Shown piece after piece: positions 22,999 through 34,486 of a stretch of DNA of 64,000 nucleotides. Below the pieces are notes generated by a model. The model worked only from the letters and a program-made list of their open reading frames with translations. It was not told where the DNA came from and did not search any database. How positions within the stretch are numbered: the stretch's first letter is position 1; each line of letters begins with the position of its first letter. Origin of the DNA: Morchella semilibera. Lineage: Eukaryota; Ascomycota; Pezizomycetes; Pezizales; Morchellaceae. The stretch lies in the NCBI GenBank assembly GCA_009192285.1, contig WBVU01000003.1, positions 3,627,973 to 3,691,972 of the forward strand, written 5' to 3'. A program made the position numbers and the translations under genes.

Positions 22999-25900
22999 TT
23001 ACGTGTTCGAAAGACACCTCATCATACTGCTGCGTGGTTGAGGGGTGTTAGCTTCGGATCTCTGATCGCGCAATATTGGTGGCGTGTCCATCCTATCTTG
23101 TCCCATCTCAGAAAGCACTCTTGATGGTGGTTTAAACCCCCATTTCATGCCCTCTACTTGGACATGATTCATCATGACCTCCATAATACCGGCATCTGTA
23201 AATTCCAGGTACTTCCGGTATAATTTGAGTGCTGTTGAGGAGTCCTCAATTGAGTCATGCGTTTTCAGCTGGATTTCTTCACCTAAGATAACCCACGCTA
23301 GAAAGCGAAGCGATAATTTTCTGTGACTATTAGTAGTTTTCTTGGGAGTGCAAGTTTTCTATAACTCCTTACCGGAAAGTTGTTTTTAGAGAGAATAAAT
23401 CGACTGTATCCACGACTTGTTCCTTGGGTACGTGGATATCTGTTCATAATCAGCACATCTTGTGTTATCCGGTAAAACAGTCATCTTGTTGGGGGCTAAA
23501 CTTACTAATAATTCTAAAATCTTTCAACAATCCGTGGCCCACAAACACACATCCTAGATTCAATAATAGCCATAATCGTTTGTATGCCACCTTGAGTGGT
23601 ACCAACGCATGCCTGGACTGCATTGGGTCAAGATCACCAACATGAATCCCCGAGAACTCAGTTAAATAATCCACAACTGGCTCCTTGGTGATGATATAAT
23701 CGTCCAGAAATGGGACTTCTTCATACTCTCCTTCCCCCCTAAGCACAGAAACCCTCGCAAGACCTAGTCTGCTAGGCCGTATAACAGAGCGTGAGCCGTC
23801 CGCCTTGACCTCAATTTCTTCGTTTTGCATTGAAACGAATTCCGCGTCCAACGCAACGAGCATTCCTGGTCTCGGCCCCTCATCTGGTGTGAGTGGCTTG
23901 TATTTTGCTTCCCTATACACCTCGCGTTTTCTGGGCCCCCTGAAGTCAGCCAACTCAAATGAGATGGGTACTTTGGGTCTTTCAAATATATACCCGTATG
24001 TTAAATCGTGATAAAGTAGACTGGTGTCTAAATGGTTTTTCCAAGAATTGTCGACAACGTTGCTAGCAGATTTTACCTGATAGCATAGAACTGATGGCAT
24101 TTTCCATTTAGGCGTAAAGTCTAATGCATCCTCCTTAGAGACAGGCCTGACCATAAAATCGTTGAACATGTGCCAGTTATTGTCCTCAGTACGCTCGGCC
24201 GATGAAAGAGCAACTACAATGACACATCATTAGGATCTTGCAAATCGTCCGAATAAAGGAAACCACAGAAGGCCAAACCGTTAACGAAAGAGATAAGATG
24301 TGAATTTCGAGATTCTTCCAACCTAATCTCTGCTACAAAGCCGACGAGTTCATACACAATCAAAGTGCCACTTCTATCTCTTTCTTTCATGGCATTTAGA
24401 TCATCACCTTGATATATGTTTAACTGACTGTTAGTCACTACCATTCCAATTTCTTCAGGTAGCCACCCGGGCGTCGACCAATGATCCTTTGCAAAGCTCG
24501 CAGTCTTTTCGTGTGCAGTAGCATTAAACATCAATATTTTGGGCATCTTCCGAATTGTTTTCCGCATGACCTGTGTTTGGTAGCGACGACACTTATCACA
24601 CCACCCTTTCTGGTTTGTATCCAATTGGATGCTCTGCTTTGCAATGGCCGAGAAAGTCATGACTGGTTTATTTGGGACCTTTCTCTCTGATCAGCTAGGG
24701 AAATCCTAAAACAATATACCACATACCTTTGGAAGATAATTGAGATCAGTAACGTTAGTATCGCCCAGCGGACGTGTTTCCTTCCCACATACTACACATC
24801 GCTGAATCTTTGTAGCTGCAACATTAATGGCCTCTTCAAGCACAGTTGAACCAGGATCCCAGTTCCTTTGGTCCAACGAAACTTGATCTAGTAAAAAACG
24901 GTTCAGGCTCTGAATCATTGCTGTCAAAGATCCATTTCCCGAAGAATCTTCCTCAAGTACACCATGCCGAGCAGCTAAAGTTCCCCCAAGTCGGCCAGAA
25001 GATGCCGTGATCCTCTATTAGTACCGGAATTCATAGTGATTACAGAAGGGGCAAGGAAAAGCACACCAGTTGGTAAAGAGCTGAAGGTTTTCAGAAAGTT
25101 TGTAGCTTGACAATTTTGGCCATTCGCTTTGTCCAACATATCGAATAAAAAGCCCATTTGACATAACATACAGTCCTCTTTTGTACACGATGTGGCTGTA
25201 TGTTGGAGAGCCAAATTTCTTAATAGCGGTGTGAATTTGTACATCTGCAATAGTGGGTTCATATACGAGTTTGCAATGTGAGTCTCTAACCCCGAGAATC
25301 TTGTCTTGTTAAAATATCTATAGAAGAGATTAGTTACGAAGGCTCCTATTAAAAGATAATGTTTCGAGGATATGGCTCACTCAAAATCAAAATCATCAAC
25401 TCCAAACTTGCTGTATTTGATCTCAACTTTCCGGTACGCCGGCGGTACCTTCAAATTGTCTTCGTGCTTCATCCCCGAATAGCAATTTGGCATCACCGAA
25501 ATCCCCGGAATCTCTATTTTTATTCTTAGCCTGTTGGCTCAAGAACTTTGGCGCAGGGACGGGGGTGTCTGTGGGGGTTTTTTCAATACAATATCGGGGC
25601 GTCCTCTTATGGTACGGTGCATATCCTGTCTTTGCTGAAGCTTCTAATATATCCGAGTCAATCTTTGTGGTAGCTTATTCACATCAAAGACCATGTGAGG
25701 TGGCCAAGCGGACAAAAGTTCGTCATGATAGAACGGCATTCCTATGGTGTTAAGTGGTGTGTCTTCATTAACTATTACATTAGGCAATGGGTGAGGGTCT
25801 TGCCATTCCACAGGATTCATCAGTTCGGTAAACCTCATTTTATCTGGCGAGCCCCAGAGCTGTAGGTACCCATCTGCATCCATCAAAGCCAGTGCATCAC

Positions 25901-27109
25901 CCGAAGGAGCTAATTCCATGGCTGTTAAATAGCTGGAAACATTCGCATGATAGAGCTTCATAGCTGCAGGATTATTGATATCGATTATTTGGAATTGGCC
26001 TGCCTGAGAAGCGATTATAGCTGATGCTGACATCTTCGGATGCATCCGGACAAATGCTGCCCCGGAGGGAAATCCAATAGGTGGAAGAGCTCTATTCATT
26101 CGAAGATCATAAACTTTGACGAGTGTATCAAGGTGGTAGGTCCCTTGCCTAATTCCTAGTTAGCATAGGGATATCACGCGAGCCGTTCTTTTAATACCTT
26201 GGTGAATATCCACAAGTTAACAAAATATTCGCTTGCGTATCAATGTCAGATATCGCGCTCCCATGAACTTGAGGGAATTCCTTGATAATCTTCATGGTGT
26301 TCATATCTAGGAGTTTTATGTCCCCTTTTGCTGTACCATATACAATTGATCTTGAGCTCCGTTTCATAGCTTTGATGTCATCTTCTGTATCGTACTATAC
26401 ACTCACACCGAGGTTGGTTGCCATATATTTGGAGAAAGATTAACAAAGATGCAATTACCTCTCCCAAAACTGTTCCACGGTCGAGGTTGACTGTAAGCAT
26501 TGAATACTGGGTGCCGCCAACCAGAATCTCCGAGGTCCCTCGGTTTGTGTATGCCATTGTTGAAAGGTTCTGGAATTTATCATTCCTAAAAATAATAATA
26601 ATGGGGGTTAATAGTGTCCTTCCAAAGATCCTCTCAGCGAGGGGGTTTACCGACTGTATATTCCACTGTGCCAATCCCCTTCTAATAGCAAAATGCAAGC
26701 TCTTTGCCGACAAAGATACCACCCCCCGATCATTCACCATAATTTGCCTCACAGCATTCTCTGTCGGTGACACTGCCGGTGATATGGCAGTAGCGTGGCC
26801 ACGGTAGCTGGTATATTTCCTTAACTCTGGCCCAAAGTACGAGGTCACTCTTCCCTACTCATAGGAGTATCGTCAAAACTGACACCATAGTCTTCAAACG
26901 AGATTCAAAGCCTACATGTTCGTTTCCAAGCCATAAGAGCTCTTGGTTCGTATCGAATGTTATAGCCGGAGGTGGGGAAGCGCTATAACCCACAACCTGC
27001 TGCGAAGCCGGCGCGGCGGCGATACGTACTACCTATTTACAACGGTGAGAATTCATGTGCCTAAAACCTTCGATTATGGGGCACTTACCTCGTGCCAATC
27101 TGATTCCAT
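22999..27109 (-). CDS. PAN2: PAN2 deadenylase catalytic subunit (apparent single-base frame breaks)
   Basis: Many small exons encode the full PAN2 layout. The first five are 27089-27109, 26916-27032, 26651-26854, 26459-26569 and 26198-26394; the sixth starts at 26148. The N-terminal WD40 propeller has [17 protein letters not shown] and an [11 protein letters not shown] end. The inactive ubiquitin-hydrolase-like domain has [18 protein letters not shown] and a CVVC/CDKC pair. The C-terminal DEDD exonuclease has [14 protein letters not shown] and THDSIEDS. It shortens poly(A) tails with PAN3. Two breaks appear: near 25664-25666, between VFDV and IDSDIL, and near 24213-24220, before VALSS. Each is cured by one extra base, and neither has a workable intron. 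A 37-nt intron (25460-25496) is also assumed. I read this as assembly error in a working gene; a recent pseudogene is the alternative. Confidence 0.9.
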
Positions 27110-28103
27110 GAAGCTGATGTTATCGTTGTGCCCTGGAGATGGGGAATGCGGCTCATGGATGTCGCCGAGGTTAGGGTTTCTGAGCATACAGGGCTGCCAA
27201 GAGAACCTTTAAATTCGAGTTTTCACCTCCATTGCCACAACCCAATGTCACCAGTTCCACCAATCGACGTATCACCGCCTCTTGGTCCCTACCGGTATGG
27301 ATACTCTGTATAATAATAATAATATATCAACATAAACAAAACGGGAACCATTGGATCCTCCATTTATCTCGATCTCTTCTTTCGAAAAAAAAAAAAAAAA
27401 AACCGCAACCAACTCTAGTCCTGCCACTTGCTCCTCTAGGGACCATAACAAGTTTTCTTCCCTGGAAGAAAGCCACTCCCTTCCATACTGCGTTTTGTGG
27501 TCGAAGGTGTAGTGGGGGCTGTAGGGGTTTCTATATCGTATTTATGATATGGGCTCAGTTGCAAGAGCAAGCATTACCTAAAGAACCTTCATAGTACATA
27601 TTCGTATGAAACCTCTGCGTTTCTAAACTTACACGGATGTGTCTCCTTGCGTTCTACATCTACACATGTACTTTATATATTAGGGGGGGGGGAGGGCAAA
27701 AATCGATTCATAAGCATTTTCAAAACCTCCAACCATGTTCGCTCCCAGGGATTTAGATATTTATATTGCGTGAGATAGCAAAATGGGTATCAAACTAACT
27801 ACAGATAAGAAAAGCAAAACTATCTCGAAAACAAGTCCAAATGGTCCAGAAGGACGAACAAGGAATGATGTCCCTCCGGTAAAGAGAAACTATCAAGAAT
27901 TAGTAAAGAAAAACGATCAATGATAAACCCTATTCCCTTTCTTTGAACCCAACCCATTTATAACGAACGTCAGCTATTATCCCCAAAACTAGTAGAAAAC
28001 GACCGATACTCTAACCCATCCTGAAATTAAACGCCCACCCCACCACAAAAAAAACAAGAACAAAACAAAAACACAAACAAAAAAACGACGAAATTCCATA
28101 GTT
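27110..28103. other. Spacer upstream of PAN2
   Basis: About 1 kb between the PAN2 start and the 3' end of the next minus-strand gene. It has a poly-A run at 27385-27402 and a poly-G run near 27684-27692. No gene was recognised. Confidence 0.6.
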
Positions 28104-31100
28104 CTAGCAAATGATACAGGAAGCACCCCCTCTCTTCTTTCCCTCAGTCGCCTGCGCCCTCCCCTCTTGCCTCCTCCTCCTATCTCTAACATTAATCGCT
28201 GCACTTCTCTGCGCTCTGCTTCCTCTCCTGCTACCCCCACTACTTCTGACACTTCCTCCTCTGGTTGTACTCATTCCACGCCTTACACCACCAGTACCTG
28301 TAGTCGGTGCACCGGCGACATATGACTCTTGCAAAGCGACCCTTCGTCCCCGTGATGCAGACCTTGCAGGACTGGGCCGCCGCGTAGGAATTGGCCTGTA
28401 ATTCGGCGAGTCCCTCTGTGCGGGCGGTACTTCCGGTGATAGCATTGAAGTGTGGTATTGTCTGGGTGGAGGAGCTGTATGAGGCGGCTGTGGAGGCGGC
28501 AAGGCTTGTATTGGTGGCTGTATAGACTGTGTCTGAAGGTTTTGCTGCTGGGGTAACGGAGCGGAACGCTCTCTATATATGGCCGGGATTGGCGGGATAT
28601 TTGGAAAGTTCAGTGCATCTCCTGCGCTGCCTCTACGGACGTGGCTCTGCTGTGGTTGATCATGGCGCGGTTGACTCGTAGGGTACGTCCTTTGAGGCGG
28701 AAGGGTGCTACCAGGTAATGGGCCAGTTCTTGGGCCATTGAAAACTGATGGAGGCACCCCAACAGCAGGACTAACAGGCGCCGAACGGGATTGAGAAATA
28801 TTCCCTGCGCTGTAATTTGGGTGTATGGAAAGATGCGACTGAGAGGTTCCAGTGTTAACACTAGGCCTGAAAACGCTTGGCCGCCTCATCATATTCCCCA
28901 TAGTGCTTTCGATAGTCGTCCTAGTCCTCTGGAGCGTAGTCATTGTTCTTGATGGTGACTGAGATGGATTATCATTCAGAACATATGGTTCTGTCACACG
29001 AGGAGGCCCTTGTAATGTCAGAAGTAGATGCTCTGGCAATGGAAGGTTATCCTCGCTCCTTGGTGTATACGGCGGTGGTGGTGGAACCCAGGACGACCCA
29101 TCATCGTGCCTAATTTGCTGAGGAGCTGCTGCGTTTTGTGGCACAGGTCTGCCATCTGGTCCAAGTGCACGGGCATATCGGCCTCCAGTTGCCTGTTGAG
29201 GTGTGTTCCTAGCAGCTGTTGCAGCACGATGTAGAGTAGTTCTTGAGCGTGGCTCTCCTTGAGAATACGGCAAATCTATTGGCTCGGTAGACTCGTCTTC
29301 CTCATCGAAGGTTCGTTGTCTCCGTGCTGGGACGGGGCCAGGTGAAGTTCGCGGCGGTGCAGGGGAATGCAAGGCAGTCGGTAGTCTCGGTACAGGGGGG
29401 ATATAGCTATTACTGTGACTGCTCTCAGATGCACCTTGGGGACGCATGCTTCGTCTCCTATCGTTGTCCCTTTTCTGAGCTACAGTCCTGCGTCTGACGA
29501 TATCCACCTCCACTTCGATGTCGTTATGTTGCTCCTCAAGGGTTTCGACTGGCCCTTGTATTCCATCTCCAATTTCAATGGTAATTATCGTTTTCTCTGC
29601 TGTCTTTGGGGTACGTCCTAAATCATATAAAACCACTCGCCCACCTCCAATTGCCAGGAATTCCTCCTCTCCCCCTTCGCCGAGCATTCCATCGACTCCT
29701 CCGCCAGCCACGGCAACCAGTCTTTCTGTTCCATTGTTGCATTTGACGAATTTTATTCCAGACAACGCGTTAACGTCTCCAATTTCCCTGCCTCCAATAA
29801 ACACATTCCTCATCTTATCGCATAGTACCTGCCACTGGGGCATGACAATTGTTCCAAGCTGCCCACTAACCCAGTTTGGGGCCCTACCAGAAGTGCTGTT
29901 GCTCCTAGATGGGGCATTGGAACCATCCCCGTCCTGGCTCCCTGTTTCCGCTGGTAACTCTAACTTTCCAGGCACGCCATAGATCCAAATCTTCCCAGAG
30001 AACCCGGCCGCTACCATCCTCCCGTCCCCCGTAGGCGCAGGCAACGTGGTCGGCGCTAAGACGCCACTTTCGTCGCTGGGCCCTGTAAAATATGTGTGTC
30101 CGTTCCTCAAGTCATCAACCCTGACCGCCCTGAACGTTTCGTAAACCCGGTCATAGGTAAATGTCCAGGTATTCTCCCTATCATCTTCCTCCGGTAATAA
30201 ACTTGCATGACTACTATCCCTCGAACTTCTAGGGAAAAGAACTTGGGTTGTCCATAACTGTGCCAACCCTTCAAAAGGTAGGTCTGTTGAAAAATGCTGC
30301 GCGGACACCATAACGGTTGTAGGCGTTTTGCAGTTCAGCGTTGTGCCCACTAATATTGAACCATCCGGTGAAAAGGCCAAGGTATCGACAGTATCACAGT
30401 TTACTGCCCGACGATCGGTCGGGAGAGCATCCGGAAGCAATGAATAAACCTCTATGCCGCCATTAAAAGCTGCCCCAAGAACCTCTGCGCCTGGCGAGAG
30501 TGCGATAGTACGGGGTGCATTTTCAAGGGGAATGCTCTTTATGAGCTGTGCCTTTGTCTGGGTAAGATCGTAGAGTGTAACAGTATGATTCGAACTCAAG
30601 ACAGCAAGCATACTCCCGTCATCAACGATAGCTGCACACACTGGTCTCCTACTGATTTTCAGCTCACGTTTAACACAGATCTCCTCCACTGACAAATCTA
30701 GTACAAATATTCTACTCGAGCTTAAAGCTAATAGGCGTGTTCCTTTTGGCGAAAATTCGAATCTAAAGGCCTCGCCTCCAGGAAAAGCAGCGGCCGAAGA
30801 CGAAGCCTGGCAGATGAGTTGGACTTCTGTGATCCGTGGCCTTAACATGGTCTCGAATAGCTCACGACGCGCTTTTGCTGAGAACATTCTAATGAGCCCT
30901 GTTAATGAATCATCGGTAGGTTCCTCTGGGACATCGGTTGCACCACATTGCTTCAGTTGATGGGCATAGAGTCGTGGGCTTCGTGAGGCTTGGTGCCACT
31001 TTGAATTAAGAAGAGTGAGAGAATCGAAAGTATTCGGATCAGCCGCGTATAGGATTCTATTTTATGATTAGTTTGGTTTTCTCGATGTTGCCAGACTTTG

Positions 31101-31262
31101 CGAAAAGATGTAACCGCAAACAACGTACTCTTGTATGATTTCCCTCGGCAGCGCTTCAAACGCAGATAACTGAACTTTTTCTTTACCCTTTCCCTTACGA
31201 TCGGGCGTTGGGTCAGTATTATCTCTCATGGGTAAAGGCTTTTTTCGTATTGGTGAGTTCAT
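28104..31262 (-). CDS. F-box protein with WD40-like beta-propeller and C-terminal CaaX-like motif
   Basis: Two exons (31129-31262 and 28104-31056) give 1,028 residues. The join makes an F-box: FEALPREIIQEILYAA followed by SLTLLNSKWHQAS (about residues 35-70), the part that would bind Skp1. Residues about 120-510 read as beta-propeller blades (FEFSPKGTRLLALSSSRIFVLDL, MLAVLSSNHTVTLYDL, LAFSPDGSILVGTT, GRMVAAGFSGKIWIYGV). A Pro/Ser/Gln/Arg-rich disordered region follows (about 540-1015). The last residues are GGASCIIC, so the final four, CIIC, fit a CaaX box after a basic region and could be prenylated. The propeller-plus-disorder layout is common in uncharacterised fungal proteins. A membrane-tethered SCF substrate receptor is inference; the target is unknown. 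Confidence 0.75.
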
Positions 31263-31788
31263 CTAGAGCGGCCTTGTCGAGAAATAAGTGAACGAAGGTG
31301 AACAAACAAACAAATGAGGGGGGAGAAGAGTTGATAAAAAGGGCCTATTACGGATAAAGCATCAACTCATCAAAGGGGTAACAGGGCAGGGTAGGAGAAT
31401 AAACGGACTGAAGCCCTGTGAAAGGTAGGCACAGGGGGTGGGCGCAGATATATGTTCCAAGGAGAATTCCCAGGAGGTAAGTACAGGAGACAAACGGTGG
31501 TACAGATGCGTAAATCCATCTAGAGTACATAGGCGCATAAGTGCATGTATATATATACACATTGGGGGCTACTCTAGTACTTCTTGTTTTCTGATCATAT
31601 GTCCTCCTCGTACACTAAGGGTCTTTAAGAATCTACATACATATATCTACTGGTAGTAATTTGAAGACACAGGTTCCTCTAGAGTATATGCTTCTAAATA
31701 TTCTACAGCTATTCGGTTTGATTTCAAGTCAGCCAAGATCACAGCTTCTCACTTGAACAGATCTCATGCAACGATAGAGTAATCCCCC

Positions 31789-32136
31789 CTAAAAATCAAT
31801 TTCCCCTTGAATGTGGTAGTCCACAGGTACAAATTGAAATATGTAATCGCATATTCTACGCGTGCCTTTTGCCACTACTATTTCCAGTAGAGTGGGTGAT
31901 AAATGTTCCCACACTGGGCTGGTTTTTGTGCTGTGTAACATCTGCCCGTGGACAGATTCAGCCAAATGGCGAGGGTGGCCACCCCCGCCGAAAGAAAACA
32001 GGTCCAACTGCATGATTTCATCAACCGAAACGTAACCGGCCCCTTCGGGCGGTTTCATCGATCCGGACAGGTCTCCATTTCTTGCTTCTAGAACAGTTGA
32101 CGTGAAGTGGCCCAATTTTGCCCTTTCTTGCTTCAT
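31789..32136 (-). CDS. Hypothetical protein, 115 residues
   Basis: This single open frame has no low-complexity bias and an ordinary amino-acid mix. It includes a GGGGHPRHLAESVHG stretch and a hydrophobic-aromatic C-terminus (IFQFVPVDYHIQGEIDF). I recognise no family and no signal peptide. It sits alone in a repeat-bearing spacer and could be an orphan gene, a relic or chance. Confidence 0.3.
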   Translation of the reverse strand: MKQERAKLGHFTSTVLEARNGDLSGSMKPPEGAGYVSVDEIMQLDLFSFGGGGHPRHLAESVHGQMLHSTKTSPVWEHLSPTLLEIVVAKGTRRICDYIFQFVPVDYHIQGEIDF

Positions 32137-33049
32137 GGAGGTATCTTGTTGATGGTGATCGATCTCGTGTCACTGCGTCAGTGGCATGGGGAAGATGTAC
32201 CTGCCTGAATTCCCTTACTCTCCGTTAGACATGTGGCTAACACGACGTTACTTGTCAGATTATAACCAAAACCAGGTCTTTGTCCGATAAACGAACAGAA
32301 GTGACAGGCATAACGCATATATTATACTCTACTGTGTTGTTGCCCAGCAACATAGAGTAGTTTAGGGTGCTGTGCATGCGCCTATTACACCCGGCCAGGT
32401 TAGCCCAATAGAAAGGATTCCCTGGGGGCAGCTGCGCAGCTTAAATGGTATACAATGAGTATATACATACTTACTTACGTACATGTAGCTATCTGATACA
32501 ATATTCTACCATATATCTCTCGGCGGTTGGAACTGAGAATAAAACCTAGAGTACGTATCTACTTAAGCTACCTACGCATACTCGCCCATGGGAGCCCTGG
32601 AATACCTGCCTACGTACATTCACGTTGCTATACTCGTTTGTGAGGCCGAGACCAATGGCTGCATCTTGAAGCGATCACTTTAAACAAACACCCTTGCTCT
32701 TGCGAACACCAGGGAGCCCTCCACTACCCTAACTGATTGCTTCTAAAATACATGCAGTAGGAAGAAACCCAAGCGTCAATAGGACTCTAGGAATCACCGA
32801 GGTAAATACATGCATGTATTCGGTATTCGTGGCGACGTCAATTAATCAGTTCTCTTCTACTATCGAACTTACATGTAATTACATGCATGTAGAGTAACGG
32901 GTACGTACGAGTTGCAGTAGCATTAATAAAGAGGCATGTACCTATAAGTACATACGTAGTCCCTGGTCCGTAAAGTATTATATATCTGTAAGCACGGGAC
33001 CAGCACAGAATAAATATTTTACCGAGGCCTAAATAGTAAATGTAAGAAG

Positions 33050-33140
33050 TACTACGGGGGTAGGGGAAAGTCTCCAGAACTACATGTATGGCCTGTTGCA
33101 ACCATGGCCGCAGTTCCGACTTTCCCCTACCCCCGTAGTA
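33050..33140. mobile_element. 91-bp foldback (MITE-like) element, copy 1
   Basis: The terminal arms 33050-33072 and 33118-33140 are a perfect 23-bp inverted repeat beginning TACTACGGGGGTAGGGG. The loop contains GTTGCAAC. The same design recurs at 44115-44199. Each end is embedded in a GTAC/TACATG context, so a target duplication cannot be told from the abundant local motif. Confidence 0.75.
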
Positions 33141-34486
33141 CATGTATCTATGCAAAAATACGGTTCTTATGTAAGTATACGCACATGTAAGTGTAGAGTA
33201 ATCGTCCGATGAAGAGATGGGAATATTTGGGGTATACAGTACAAAAAAAAGCGGGCTTATCCAGTACCTTACCTGCCAGAATGCCATGACACTGAAGTTT
33301 TTCACGATACGGTATTGTTATGGTATCTATTACACCCCCCTTGTTGGTACTGTGCATATAAGTACATGTACCTGAGTATGTCTACATGCGTATACAAGCT
33401 TTGGGGAAACTGATTTAAATAGAACTACATGTACATGTACATGTACACGTGAGTTTGTCCCCGAGAAAAGGCTTCCAATGACCAACCTTTCCGGGGTGCT
33501 CCAGAAGTCAGAGGGAATTTTCTCAATAATAGAGTCTTTTAGCCACGAACAAAAAATTATTTATTCCCAAGACTTCCAAGACATGCAAGTTGGATGCAAG
33601 TAGGATGTGATATAATATTTTCAAGTACCGGACTTAAACATACGCATGGAGATATATTCAATCCTTATGCCTATGATTTCCTTCTCAGAGTAGGTACAGG
33701 CTTTATAACCAGCCCCTCTCTCGCAGGTAGGGTCTTCCCACACTTTAATGCTTAAAGCTTAGAGTACATACTTATATGTACTTATGTACTTCTATGTTAG
33801 TCTCGTGCCCATCCCTATTTGGTGTGGTTGGTGATGTAGTATTTTATGTATTAGTTCATACCAGTAGGACCTAAAGAAATACCGATTGGGTCTGGAACGG
33901 GGCTACATGTACTTCTATGCACGACTCGATAGTAATGCATGTATCTCTAAAACACGTGTTTACATACAAGATGCCGCTTTCACCTAAACAATTATATAAC
34001 TACATGTATGTATGTACTGATAGGATTTTTTAAATATCTTATATAGCATGAGATCGGTATCAAATACATATATCTCGGAGGAGTGCGTATTGTAGCCGAG
34101 GCAACTTTCTCACGCGTAGAAAGTGGCTCATAGCATACATTTACCTTCTCGAAGATACAAAATCTCTTCGGGAACGAAACCGTAGGAAGCAATGGGCAAC
34201 GAGATACGAACAACGATAGATGAACTATGAAAAAAGAACTAGTTTTCTCAGAGTATAATATCCAAAAACTTATGGAACAAGACCTGTGGGTACATGTATT
34301 ACGAAGATACTGAAAGAATTGGGAGGGATAAAGACTACCTAAAAGCCAATAAATCAAAGGCAATAGGAAGACGAACGGATATATCTCTAGGACTTTCGCA
34401 GACAAGAAAGGGGAACTCATCGGGATATATAAACGGAAAACCTCGGTCCGTACCTGGCTTCAGGACATATATAATACCCAGGAACA

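Larger units (their letters stand above)
31263..34486. other. Repeat-bearing AT-rich spacer, 3.2 kb
   Basis: One doubtful small frame (31789-32136) lies here, with a foldback element at 33050-33140, an isolated hAT-like arm at about 33798-33822 and a dense cluster of TACATGTA motifs (33081, 33361, 33425-33445, 33905, 34003, 34290). No other gene was recognised. Confidence 0.55.

Noticed and set aside
24960-25075. Apparent frame break in PAN2 after the TFSSLPT segment
   Set aside because: A GT-AG intron from the GTGTGC donor to the AACTTTAG acceptor restores [13 protein letters not shown], so no indel is needed here.
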